Made by a program: the position numbers and the translations under genes. A stretch of 64,000 nt of DNA from Mycobacterium bourgelatii (GTDB taxonomy: Bacteria > Actinomycetota > Actinomycetes > Mycobacteriales > Mycobacteriaceae), in contig NZ_BLKZ01000001.1 in NCBI RefSeq assembly GCF_010723575.1, forward strand, positions 2,170,001 through 2,234,000, read 5' to 3'. Positions 9,869 to 17,547 of this stretch are shown in pieces; the first letter of the stretch is position 1; every line of letters begins with the position of its first letter. The notes beneath the pieces were generated by a model that was not told the DNA's origin, made no database searches, and saw nothing but the letters and a program-made list of their open reading frames with translations.

Positions 9869-10783
9869 GTGTCGATCGGATCACGAGTGCTCGCGGCTAT
9901 CGGGCGTCAGGAGTGGCTGGATCGTCCCAGTTACCGCCTCGAGCACGTACTCACGCTCACTTTCAACGGGTTGGGTTCGGCCCGCGACCGGGTAATGAAC
10001 GCGCTCAACGGCGTCTGGCTAGGGCACCCGGTGCATCCGCCGTTGACGTCGTTCGCCAGCGGGGCGCTCGGTACTGCGGTGGCGCTGGATGGCATCAGCC
10101 TGGTGTCCGGACGTGCTGGCCGTTCGGGCGAAGCCGCCGACGCCGCGCACTTTGCTTCCCGGGCCCTGGAGCTGGGGATCCTGGCCAGCGTCGGTTCCGC
10201 CGTGACAGGCGTAGCGGATTGGCAGCACACCCACCTGGAGGAGCGCCGTGTCGGACTGGTGCACGGTGTGGTGAACTCGGCCGCAACCGCCCTATTTGTG
10301 CTGTCGTGGTGGGACCGTCGGCGCGGTCGGCGCTTGCGCGGAATGGCACTGAGCGCGATCGGTTACGGCGTCACGATGGGCGGTGGCTACCTCGGCGGTG
10401 CTTTGGTTTTCGAGTCGGGAATCGGCATCGACCAGTCCGGTGAGCGTTTGCAGACCAACCGGTGGACGGCGGTGCTTCCGGCGAGCGTGCTGAACGGAAA
10501 GCCGGTCCGGGTCGAGGTTGACGGCGTCGGGTTGGTGGTGTGTCAGACCGGTCCGGGCGAGGTGTCGGCATTCGGTGAGTTCTGTCCGCATCTGGCGGCG
10601 CCGATGGCCGACGGGTGGGTCGATCGTGGCCGGATCGTATGTCCTTGGCACGGTTCGCGTTTCGCGCTGGAATCCGGTGAGGTGCTGCGGGGGCCGGCTG
10701 CGAGCGCGTTGCCGTGTTATCAAGCCCGAGTGGTCGATGGAATGGTCGAGGTAGCTGGATCCGGAGTTGGAGCAACGAAGTGA
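9869..10783 (+). CDS. Membrane DUF2231 protein fused to a Rieske [2Fe-2S] domain
   Basis: A 304-residue protein. Residues about 45-190 form a DUF2231-type membrane domain with four hydrophobic segments, beginning with the characteristic LGHPVHPPLTSFASG (51-65). Residues about 200-297 are a Rieske domain with ligands C239/H241 (FCPHLAAP) and C258/H261 (VCPWHGSRF). It is therefore a membrane-anchored one-electron carrier. GTG 9869 is chosen because DUF2231 homology starts soon after; the same frame runs upstream but only antisense to the dioxygenase. The GTGA overlap with the hemerythrin gene shows coupling. Its partner is unknown; supplying electrons to the divergent dioxygenase is a speculative option. 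Confidence 0.83.
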   Translation: MSIGSRVLAAIGRQEWLDRPSYRLEHVLTLTFNGLGSARDRVMNALNGVWLGHPVHPPLTSFASGALGTAVALDGISLVSGRAGRSGEAADAAHFASRALELGILASVGSAVTGVADWQHTHLEERRVGLVHGVVNSAATALFVLSWWDRRRGRRLRGMALSAIGYGVTMGGGYLGGALVFESGIGIDQSGERLQTNRWTAVLPASVLNGKPVRVEVDGVGLVVCQTGPGEVSAFGEFCPHLAAPMADGWVDRGRIVCPWHGSRFALESGEVLRGPAASALPCYQARVVDGMVEVAGSGVGATK

Positions 10784-11265
10784 ACGCGTACGACGTGTTG
10801 AAAGAACACCATGTAGTGATCAAGGCGCTGGGCCGCAAGATCAGTGAGGCGCCGGTGAATAGCGAAGAGCGCCATGCTCTTTTCGACGAGATGCTGATCG
10901 AGCTCGACATCCACTTCCGTATCGAGGACGACATCTACTACCCGGCCTTGGCGGCGGCCAGCCGACTGATTGCGATTGCCCACGCCGAGCACCGCCAGGT
11001 GGTCGACCAGTTGGGTGTGCTGCTGCGTACCCCGCAGAGTTCGCCGGGGTACGAGGAGGAATGGAACACCTTCAAGACCGTGTTGGAGGCGCACGCCGAC
11101 GAAGAAGAGCGTGACATGATTCCTGCGCCGCCTCCGGTCGAGCTCAGCGACGAAGAGTTGGAGGAGCTGGGCGCCAAGATGGCCGCCCGCATCGAGCAGT
11201 TGCGTGGCTCGAGCCTCTACCGGCTGCGTACGCGGGGCAAAGCGTCGCTCTTGAAGGCGATATAG
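10780..11265 (+). CDS. Hemerythrin HHE-domain protein
   Basis: A 161-residue four-helix protein with the histidine and carboxylate pattern of a di-iron hemerythrin: H10/H11 (LKEHH), H45 and E49 (IHFRIED), H68/H71 (AHAEHRQV), H105 and E109/E110 (AHADEEE). Such domains bind O2, NO or iron in the cytosol and several mycobacterial ones affect redox responses. The C-terminal tail is charged and helical. GTG 10780 overlaps the stop of the Rieske gene (GTGA), so the two are translated together. The pairing of a di-iron protein with a membrane Rieske protein suggests a shared electron-transfer or O2/NO-related task. Confidence 0.86.
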   Translation: MNAYDVLKEHHVVIKALGRKISEAPVNSEERHALFDEMLIELDIHFRIEDDIYYPALAAASRLIAIAHAEHRQVVDQLGVLLRTPQSSPGYEEEWNTFKTVLEAHADEEERDMIPAPPPVELSDEELEELGAKMAARIEQLRGSSLYRLRTRGKASLLKAI

Positions 11266-11345
11266 CGGGACGGGCTCTGGCCTGGCGCGCTGGTGCAGGT
11301 ACCGCTGGCCGGCTGCGTCGCATCTGTCACATCCGCCATGCCAAC

Positions 11346-11578
11346 CACATTCGCCACATCAGCCTCTTTGCCCGGCGGCATGCTTTGTGCCCGCCTTTGA
11401 GCGACAATTTCCCGACGGGGACAAGGGATTCCGCTGTGTGGGCAACACCTGCCACCTTCGTCGCACTAGTCACATTCGCCATATCAGGCGCATTCGCCAC
11501 ATCAGTCTCTCCGCTGGGCGGCATGCTTTCTGCCCGCCTTTGAGCGACAGGTTCCCAACCGGGGCAACGGATCTGCGT
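11346..11578 (+). repeat. Two direct copies of a ~90-bp intergenic repeat (set A)
   Basis: Two units start with CATTCGCCACATCAG at 11348 and 11491 (143 bases apart). They share the core GGCGGCATGCTT and CCCGCCTTTGAGCGACA over roughly 90 bases at about 80% identity by eye. An extra partial copy of the first 15 bases lies at 11471. No credible gene covers them. The core resembles the reverse complement of the 95-base tandem units that follow, so sets A and B are probably one family in opposite orientations. Confidence 0.7.
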
Positions 11579-11580
11579 CT

Positions 11581-11849
11581 CTGTCCAGTTGTCGCTACAA
11601 GCCGGGCAGCACGCCTGCCGCCGGCGGGAGAGGCCAGTGGGGCTGGTGTGACTACGGCGCCGGCCCTCGGCGATTCTGCCCAGTTGTCGCTACAAGCCGG
11701 GCAGCACGCCTGCCGCCGGCCGGCGAGGCCAGTGGGGCTGGTGTGACTACGGCACCGGCCTTCGGCGTCTCTGCCTAGCTGTCGCTACAAGCCGGGCAGC
11801 ACGCCTGTCGCCGGCGGGAGAGGCCAGTGGGGCTGATGTGACGACGGCC
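11581..11849 (-). repeat. Tandem array of three 95-bp units (set B, VNTR-like)
   Basis: Units begin at 11581, 11676 and 11771 with an exact 95-base period. Each contains GTCGCTACAAGCCGGGCAGC and GGCCAGTGGGGCTG; the third decays after about 78 bases. Identity between units is above 90% by eye. With the preceding set A, this fills the 643-base gap between the hemerythrin gene and the methyltransferase; nothing else is seen there. The array is suited to copy-number variation between strains, like mycobacterial MIRU loci, though I do not recognise it as a named one. Confidence 0.88.
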
Positions 11850-11908
11850 GGCGCGACGGCGTGCGCGACGGGCCGGCGCGACGGGTCGGCGCCCCAGCCC
11901 GCCGGGCC

Positions 11909-12684
11909 CTACGGCCGACGGCCGATCCCCGCCACCATCGTCGGAGTAAACAACCGAACGTCCTCACCGAAGCGGCGAGCCGCCGCGTCGGCTTCCTCGG
12001 CGGAGAGCAACCCGGCGTCCACTACGGCATCGCGCAGACTCTCGAAGGACAACCTGAAGAAGTCGAAACCCGGTGCGCTAGAATCGATCACTCGGGCCCG
12101 TCCCTCGCCGCGGACATCGACCAATCCCGCGTCCGCCATGTCGGCGACGACGCGGCGACCGTAGTGCGGGTCGAAGCCGGCCTGCTGCATGAAGCTTAGG
12201 AACGTCGTGGTCACCCGCTCAAGGTCGGAAGACGACTCACCCTCGAAGCCGAACGCGGTCCAGTCATAGTCTTCGTGCACCATCCACCCGCCCGGGCGCA
12301 GCGTCGCCACCAACCGGTCGAGGATCTGTCGTCGGTCCGGTAGGTGTTCCAGCACCAGCCGGGAGTGAACTAGGTCGAACTCGCCCTGCGGCAGCTCGTC
12401 GCTGCGGATGTCGAGGCGCCTTACCTCAACCGAATCGCTGGCCAGCGATTCGATGAACCGAGTGTCGATATCGACCGCGACCACCGAGGCCCCTCGTTCG
12501 GCCAGCCACTGCACGAGGGATCCGCCGCCGGCTCCGACTTCCAAGCAACGCCAACCCTTTCCGTCACGGCCGAGGCCGAGCTCGTCCAGCAGCGCCTGAG
12601 TGCCGGGATCCCAAGGCTCTCGATGCCGGCCAGCCTGGTGCGTTCTTCGGCAAAGCCCTGGTCATATACGTAGTCGTTGGTCAC
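11909..12684 (-). pseudogene. SAM-dependent methyltransferase, frameshifted near its N-terminus
   Basis: The main frame (11909 to about 12612) encodes a class I methyltransferase. Its motif I is LEVGAGGGSLVQWLAERG, then VDIDTRFIE, and FDLVHSRLVLEHLP with LRPGGWMVHEDYD. The natural start is GTG 12684 in another frame (VTNDYVYDQGFAEERTRL...GIESL), which then loses a single base at 12610-12616; beyond it the reading DPGTQALLDELGLGRDGKGWRC joins smoothly to motif I. One inserted base restores a gene of about 258 residues. It is therefore a pseudogene or a sequencing error. It is divergent from pcaH with only 32 bases between starts. Confidence 0.78.
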
Positions 12685-12716
12685 GAGCTCAAACCTATGC
12701 GAGTAGCCTCACGCTG

Positions 12717-13421
12717 GTGTCATACGGTGACCAGCGTTCACGCGAGATCCAGCGCCTTGACTATCCGCCGTATCGCAGTAGTGTGCTCCGCCATCCCAAA
12801 CACCCCATGCTCGTGGTCGATCCCGAAGCCATCGAACGCTGCGCGCCGGTTTTCGGCGACGGGGACGTCCAACCCGATGACGCCGACCTGACGACCGGCC
12901 ACTCCGGCGAGCCGATCGGGGAGCGCATCATCGTGGCGGGGCGGGTGCTCGACGGGAAAGGCAAACCGGTGGCCGGGCAACTCGTCGAGATCTGGCAAGC
13001 CAACTCCGCCGGCCGTTATCGGCACGAGGGCGACCAACACCCCGCTCCGTTGGACCCGAACTTCACCGGCGCGGGACGCTGCCTGACCGGACCCGACGGG
13101 TCATACCGCTTTCTGACCATCAAGCCTGGCCCCTATCCGTGGCGCAATCACCACAACGCCTGGCGACCGGCGCACATCCATTTCTCGGTGTTCGGCACCG
13201 CTTTCACTCAGCGCCTGGTCACCCAGATGTACTTTCCGGGTGATCCATTGTTCGACCTGGACCCCATCGTGGGATCGATCGCCGACCCGGCCGCGCGACA
13301 ACGCTTGATCGCGAGCTACGTGCACGAGCTCACCGAGCCCGAGTTCGCCACGGGCTACGGTTGGGACATCGTGTTGTCCGGAAGCAGCCGCACCTGGACC
13401 GAGGACGTTGAGATTGCCTGA
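12717..13421 (+). CDS. pcaH: Protocatechuate 3,4-dioxygenase, beta subunit
   Basis: A 234-residue intradiol dioxygenase subunit that holds the catalytic non-heme Fe(III). It cleaves protocatechuate between the hydroxyls to 3-carboxy-cis,cis-muconate. The N-terminal YPPYRSSVLRHPKHP is typical of PcaH. The four iron ligands are seen as Y101 (AGRYRHEGDQ), Y140 (KPGPYPWRN), H153 and H155 (WRPAHIHFS). GTG 12717 is chosen since homology starts about ten residues in; the frame extends to 12600 without similarity. The pcaG start overlaps the end by 14 bases. It is the first gene of the pcaHGB operon, part of the beta-ketoadipate pathway. Confidence 0.92.
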   Translation: MSYGDQRSREIQRLDYPPYRSSVLRHPKHPMLVVDPEAIERCAPVFGDGDVQPDDADLTTGHSGEPIGERIIVAGRVLDGKGKPVAGQLVEIWQANSAGRYRHEGDQHPAPLDPNFTGAGRCLTGPDGSYRFLTIKPGPYPWRNHHNAWRPAHIHFSVFGTAFTQRLVTQMYFPGDPLFDLDPIVGSIADPAARQRLIASYVHELTEPEFATGYGWDIVLSGSSRTWTEDVEIA

Positions 13422-13986
13422 ATCACGTTGCACACCAGGCCAAACCGTCGGCCCGTTCTTCAGCATCGGGTTGCCGTTTCCCGGCGACAACGAATTGGTG
13501 AATGCCACGCACCCCAGTGCCGTCCGGTTGCACGGGACGGTGTACGACGGCGCCAACGAGCCGATCCCGGACGCACTGGTCGAACTTTGGCAAGCGGACG
13601 CCGACGGCCGCATTCCGCGGGCACCGGGTTCCTTGCGGCGTGACGACCGCGACGCCCGTGACGACGCGGTATTCACCGGATTCGGTCGTTGCGCAACCGA
13701 CGTCGACGGCCATTACCACTTCACGACGGTGGCCCCGGGTGCCCCGCGCTTCTTCGCCCTCACCATCTTTGCCCGCGGGCTGCTGCACCGCCTGTTCACC
13801 CGCGCCTACCTGCCCGACGCGGACCTGGCGGCCGATCCAGCACTGTCGAGTCTCGACGCGCAGCGCCGCGCCAGCCTGCTGTGTGTCGCTGAAAACGGCT
13901 CGGGCCGCCCGAGTTACCGCTTCGACATCCATCTGCAAGGGCCACGGGAGACCGTCTTTCTGACGTACCCGGGTGAGCTCAGATGA
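13408..13986 (+). CDS. pcaG: Protocatechuate 3,4-dioxygenase, alpha subunit
   Basis: A 192-residue subunit that completes the (alpha-beta-Fe)n enzyme but has no metal site itself. Residues 9-19 read TPGQTVGPFFS, the standard PcaG opening, followed by VRLHGTVYDGANEPIPDALVELWQAD and GFGRCATDVDGHYHFTTVAPG. The start must be a TTG, either 13408 or 13414, since no ATG/GTG lies before the conserved motif; both overlap the end of pcaH. Its own stop overlaps the pcaB ATG (ATGA at 13983). The weak start codon together with coupling may set the subunit ratio. Confidence 0.9.
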   Translation: MRLPESRCTPGQTVGPFFSIGLPFPGDNELVNATHPSAVRLHGTVYDGANEPIPDALVELWQADADGRIPRAPGSLRRDDRDARDDAVFTGFGRCATDVDGHYHFTTVAPGAPRFFALTIFARGLLHRLFTRAYLPDADLAADPALSSLDAQRRASLLCVAENGSGRPSYRFDIHLQGPRETVFLTYPGELR

Positions 13987-15209
13987 CCAACCTGCTGTGG
14001 CCAGGGGAGGAGCGGGCCGGCGAGCACATGACCGACCAGGCCTTGCTGCGGGCGATGGTGGCTGTCGAATCCGCCTGGCTGAGCGCCCTCGCGGTGGCCG
14101 GCCTGGTACCGATCGATTGTGCCGGCGCGGATCTCTGGCAATTGATGGGCCGCAACGACCGCGAGTTGCTCGCTGTCACCGCGGAAGACGGCGGCAACCC
14201 GGTGATCGGCTTGGTCGGCCTGCTGCGTGAACGCGCGGTCCCGGCCGTCGCCCCGTGGATCCACCGCGGACTCACCAGCCAGGATGTGGTGGACACCAGC
14301 CTGATGCTGGAGTTGCGCGGCGTCGTCGATCGTCTCAAAGAACTACTGGAAGAACAGATTGCGACGCTGTCGGCGCTGGCGACGAAACACCGTCGGACAC
14401 TCATGGTGGCCCGAACCCTGACCCAGCCCGCGGCGCCTACCACCTTCGGCGCCAAGGTTGCCGGTTGGCTCGACGGCCTGGTCGACTCCCACCATCGACT
14501 AACCCAATTGGTGATACCGGCCCAACTCGGCGGAGCCGTGGGAACACGTTCGGCCACCGTGGAATTGGCGACCCTGCTCACCCCTTCGTCGAACCCCGTG
14601 CACGTTGCCGAACGCGTAGCCCATGCCACCACAACCACTTTGGGCCTTGACTTCCAAACCCCGTGGCACACGACGCGAACGCCGATCACCGCGGCCGGCG
14701 ACGCCTTGGTCACCTGCACCGACGGCTGGGGCCGCATCGCATCGGACGTCGTCACCCTCGTTCGACCGGAAATCGGTGAACTGAACGAGCCGGCCGGTGA
14801 GCAGCGCGGCGGATCATCATCGATGCCGCACAAGCGGAACCCGGTGTTGTCCATCCTCATTCGACGGGCCGCGATCGCGGCGCCGGCATTGGGGGCGACG
14901 CTGCACACCGCCGCGGCCCTCGGCAACGACGAACGCCCCGACGGGGCATGGCACGTCGAATGGGACACCCTGCGCACGCTGGCCCGGCGGAGCTTGATCG
15001 CCGGTTCGCAGTGCTCCGAGTTGCTGGCCGGGCTGATCGTGCATTCCGAGCGGATGGCAGCCAACCTCAACGCGGTCGACGTGCTCGGTGAACAACGCGC
15101 GGTCGCGGACCTGGTGGGCGCTGAGCCGTCGCCAACCTATCTCGGCGCCGTCGAAAGCCTCATCGATGCGAGCCTGGAACGAGCCCGCCAGATCAACCGG
15201 ATCAGTTAA
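13983..15209 (+). CDS. pcaB: 3-carboxy-cis,cis-muconate cycloisomerase
   Basis: A 408-residue member of the fumarase/aspartase superfamily, catalysing lactonisation of 3-carboxymuconate to 4-carboxymuconolactone, the step after PcaHG. The superfamily signature GGSSSMPHKRNP is at about 277-288 with its mobile-loop catalytic serine; GLTSQDVVDTSLML and TLTQPAAPTTFG are the other conserved regions. It starts with ATG 13983 overlapping the pcaG stop. No pcaC, pcaD or pcaIJ follows, so the rest of the pathway must be elsewhere. The convergent methyltransferase ends within this gene's last bases. Confidence 0.92.
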   Translation: MTNLLWPGEERAGEHMTDQALLRAMVAVESAWLSALAVAGLVPIDCAGADLWQLMGRNDRELLAVTAEDGGNPVIGLVGLLRERAVPAVAPWIHRGLTSQDVVDTSLMLELRGVVDRLKELLEEQIATLSALATKHRRTLMVARTLTQPAAPTTFGAKVAGWLDGLVDSHHRLTQLVIPAQLGGAVGTRSATVELATLLTPSSNPVHVAERVAHATTTTLGLDFQTPWHTTRTPITAAGDALVTCTDGWGRIASDVVTLVRPEIGELNEPAGEQRGGSSSMPHKRNPVLSILIRRAAIAAPALGATLHTAAALGNDERPDGAWHVEWDTLRTLARRSLIAGSQCSELLAGLIVHSERMAANLNAVDVLGEQRAVADLVGAEPSPTYLGAVESLIDASLERARQINRIS

Positions 15210-16030
15210 GCCGGCTTGTGGGCGATGATGGCGACGGCGGTCAAACGGTCGCGGTGCTTGCGGAACGTCCGGCGCATGGTCAGGACCCGCTTGCGGGCAC
15301 CGGGTTGCGTCAGCACGTTCTTGGCGAACCGCAGTGCTCCGAACAGGCCCTCGTCGGCGACGATCCGACGCGGTTGCAGCAGTGCCATAGGCGCGGTGGT
15401 GACGGTGTCGACGACCAGTCCGTGGCTGGCCAGCAACTGCGACCACTCGGCGATGGTCAGCGGGCGCGCGTTGACCTTGATCGCCCGGGCCAGCGACTGC
15501 CGCACGTCGGTGCTGACCTCCTCGGGCACGTCATCGGGGGTTAGCGCGAGTTCGTGGATGGCATAGCGCCCACGCGGCCGCAGTACCCGGGCCGCCTCGG
15601 CGACGATCGCGTGCTTGTTCGTATCGCCCTGCATGGTCAGCATCGCCTCGCCGATGACGACGTCAGCACTGGCCGCGGGTAACCCGGTCTCGGCGGCGTC
15701 GGTAGCCCGAACCTCGCCTTGCACGTTTGTGTATCCGGAGACGACGCCGCGAACCAGGTTGGCCGCGTCGGGGTCGGCCTCGGCGCCGACGTAGGAGCGG
15801 GGGCGGCGGGCGAGGATCTCGGTGGCCGTGCGGCCCAGGCCGGGCGCCAGCTCGACCACGTCGGCGTCGGCCACGTCGGCCCGCGCCAGCAGCGTCCGGG
15901 TGAGCTCGACGCCGCCGGGGCGCAGCACTCGTTTGCCCAAGCGCGCCAACAGCCAGTGCCCTTGCACGTACTCGTCGTCGCGGGTTGCCAGCGGCAACGG
16001 CTGTTTCAGTTCGTCGCGCTTTCCGGTCAT
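15206..16030 (-). CDS. SAM-dependent methyltransferase, divergent from Cys-containing HTH regulator
   Basis: A 274-residue class I methyltransferase. Motif I is VVELAPGLGRTA, followed by YVGAEADPDA (acidic end of strand 2), ADVVIGEAMLTMQGD and LRPRGRYAIHELAL. The C-terminal third has RRTFRKHRDRLTAVAII, as in several actinobacterial small-molecule methyltransferases. ATG 16030 is chosen as the family start; the open frame runs to 16420. It reads away from the HTH regulator across 57 bases that hold a strong inverted repeat, so it is a likely target of that regulator. The 3' end overlaps pcaB by four bases. The substrate is unknown. Confidence 0.83.
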   Translation of the reverse strand: MTGKRDELKQPLPLATRDDEYVQGHWLLARLGKRVLRPGGVELTRTLLARADVADADVVELAPGLGRTATEILARRPRSYVGAEADPDAANLVRGVVSGYTNVQGEVRATDAAETGLPAASADVVIGEAMLTMQGDTNKHAIVAEAARVLRPRGRYAIHELALTPDDVPEEVSTDVRQSLARAIKVNARPLTIAEWSQLLASHGLVVDTVTTAPMALLQPRRIVADEGLFGALRFAKNVLTQPGARKRVLTMRRTFRKHRDRLTAVAIIAHKPA

Positions 16031-16054
16031 GAAAATTCCGCACCTCGGCTCGAG

Positions 16055-16078
16055 TTTATACAAGATTTTTTGTGTAAA
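16055..16078. promoter_or_regulatory. Operator: inverted repeat TTTATACAA-N6-TTGTGTAAA
   Basis: Nine-base arms TTTATACAA (16055-16063) and TTGTGTAAA (16070-16078) match as inverted repeats at eight of nine positions, separated by GATTTT. The 24-base AT-rich palindrome is the only low-GC sequence in the 57-base gap between a methyltransferase gene (start 16030) and an HTH regulator gene (start 16088). It would overlap both divergent promoters. Control by the adjacent regulator is inferred. Confidence 0.7.
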
Positions 16079-16087
16079 ATCTCGCAG

Positions 16088-16753
16088 ATGGCGCAGGAGC
16101 AAGTGAAGACTGTCGGACAAGGCAATCGTCGCAACGGGATCTTGCGGGTACTGCGTGCGTCCGGCGCCCCGCTGAGCATAGTGGCCATCGCCAACGAACT
16201 CGGCGTGCACCCCAACACCGTGCGTTTTCACCTCGACGGCCTCGTCGCCGACGGGCTGGTGGAACAGGTCGATTCCAGCCAGCGCGGGCCGGGACGACCG
16301 GCGCTGATGTTTCAAGCCGTCCGTCAGATGGACCGCGGTGGCACGCGGCATTACCGCCTGCTCGCCGAGATCCTCACCAACGGTCTTGCTGTCCAACCGG
16401 ATCCAAGTGCCGCAGCTCAAGCGGTCGGCCGGGTGTGGGGCGAAGGACTGGAATCACCCGGCGCCGACGCCACGGCGGAGGAGACCATCGACCACCTCGT
16501 CGGGGTACTCGACGACCTCGGGTTCGCCCCGGAACGGCGCTCGTCCGACGGCGCGCAACAGGTCGGCCTGCGACATTGCCCGTTTCTGGAACTCGCCGAA
16601 GGCCGGCCAGGCGTGGTGTGTCCGGTTCACCTAGGCCTCATGCGGGGCGCCCTGGAAACCTGGGCGGCCCCGGTGACCGTGGAGCGACTCGAAGCGTTTG
16701 CCGAACCTGACCTCTGCCTGGTTCACCTCGCGTCCGCGGAGGTGGCGTCATGA
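16088..16753 (+). CDS. HTH regulator with C-terminal cysteine cluster (SufR-like layout)
   Basis: A 221-residue regulator. A winged HTH spans about 15-75 (LSIVAIANELGVHPNTVRFHLDGL in segments), followed by a helical domain and a Cys site: C164 (HCPFLEL), C178 (VVCPVHL) and C210 (LCLVHL), with nearby H163 and H181. The CPF-x11-C and distant third Cys resemble Fe-S-binding regulators of the SufR type, so sensing of redox state, iron or NO is plausible but not shown. The second regulator in this block, 2.4 kb away, has the same arrangement. The gene starts at ATG 16088, and its stop overlaps the next start (ATGA). Confidence 0.84.
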   Translation: MAQEQVKTVGQGNRRNGILRVLRASGAPLSIVAIANELGVHPNTVRFHLDGLVADGLVEQVDSSQRGPGRPALMFQAVRQMDRGGTRHYRLLAEILTNGLAVQPDPSAAAQAVGRVWGEGLESPGADATAEETIDHLVGVLDDLGFAPERRSSDGAQQVGLRHCPFLELAEGRPGVVCPVHLGLMRGALETWAAPVTVERLEAFAEPDLCLVHLASAEVAS

Positions 16754-17175
16754 GGACCGGCGAGGCGATCGAGATCGCCATCACGTTCGTCTGGCTGGGC
16801 ATGGTGCTGGCGATCTCGTTTCTCGAGGCGCCGCTGAAATTCCGGGCGCCCAACGTGACGCTCCAAATCGGCCTCGGCATCGGCCGCCTGGTCTTTCGCG
16901 CCCTCAATACCGTCGAGGTCGCGTTCGCGCTGGTCATCTTGGCCATAGCGGTGGCCGGGCCGACACCCAAGAGCATCATCGCCGCGTTCGCCGTCGCATT
17001 CGCCGTGCTGGCCGCGCAGTTGATCGCGGTGCGACCGCGCCTGACGAAGCGTTCCGACCAGGTGCTCGCGGGTCAGGAGGGGCCCCGCTCGCGCGCCCAC
17101 TACGTCTACGTGGCTTTGGAGGTGGTCAAGGTCGTGGCGCTGATCGTTGCAGGGATACTGCTCCTGAATGGTTAA
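16750..17175 (+). CDS. Small four-helix membrane protein
   Basis: A 141-residue hydrophobic protein with four predicted membrane spans (about 5-25, 48-70, 75-92, 115-140). Conserved-looking features are LEAPLKFRAP after span 1 and the basic loop VRPRLTKRSDQ. It resembles a family of small actinobacterial membrane proteins of unknown function; I assign no activity. It overlaps the regulator gene upstream by four bases (ATGA), so it is in the regulator's operon and is likely under its control. Confidence 0.77.
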   Translation: MRTGEAIEIAITFVWLGMVLAISFLEAPLKFRAPNVTLQIGLGIGRLVFRALNTVEVAFALVILAIAVAGPTPKSIIAAFAVAFAVLAAQLIAVRPRLTKRSDQVLAGQEGPRSRAHYVYVALEVVKVVALIVAGILLLNG

Positions 17176-17197
17176 TCTGCGGCTGATAGGACTCTCG

Positions 17198-17545
17198 ATG
17201 GAATCAATCTCGTTGACCGCTCTCGCTTCCGAAAAGTTGGCCGAGGCGCGCCAGTCCAATAGCGGCCGCGCCGCTCACACCGTGCACGGTGGCCACACCC
17301 ACGAACTGCGACAGACGCTGCTGGCGCTGCTGGCCGGGCACGGCCTGGGGGAGCACGATAGTCCCGGTGAGGCGACCCTGCAGGTGCTGGAAGGACACGT
17401 GCGCCTCACGGCCGGTGACGACTCCTGGGACGGCAAGGCCGGTGACTACGTCGCCATCCCGCCGGTGCGGCACTCACTGGACGCGCTGGAAGATTCCGTG
17501 GTCATCCTGACCGTGCTGAAATCCCAACCCGGCGCTTCACACTAG
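17198..17545 (+). CDS. Cupin-domain protein
   Basis: A 115-residue single-domain cupin. Motif 1 is degenerate (GEHDSPGEATLQVLEGHVRL) and motif 2 is GDYVAIPPVRHSLDALED, with a histidine retained in each. Upstream residues AHTVHGGHTHELRQT add further histidines that could bind metal. Cupins of this sort are often small metal-dependent enzymes or sensors. ATG 17198 is preferred over 17168, which would overlap the membrane gene. It is third in the operon after the Cys-containing regulator, with the nitronate monooxygenase starting two bases after its stop. Confidence 0.78.
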   Translation: MESISLTALASEKLAEARQSNSGRAAHTVHGGHTHELRQTLLALLAGHGLGEHDSPGEATLQVLEGHVRLTAGDDSWDGKAGDYVAIPPVRHSLDALEDSVVILTVLKSQPGASH

Positions 17546-17547
17546 GG

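Noticed and set aside
8417..10783. Rieske protein at 9869 as the confirmed ferredoxin of the dioxygenase
   Set aside because: It is membrane-anchored, divergently transcribed and translationally coupled to hemerythrin instead; a link to the dioxygenase remains only a question.
11387..11746. Plus-strand 119-codon frame over the intergenic repeats
   Set aside because: It runs through two repeat units with biased composition and has no recognisable start context or similarity.
11581..11849. CRISPR-like array
   Set aside because: The units are 95 bases with no unique spacers and only three copies; no cas genes are present. It is a tandem repeat.
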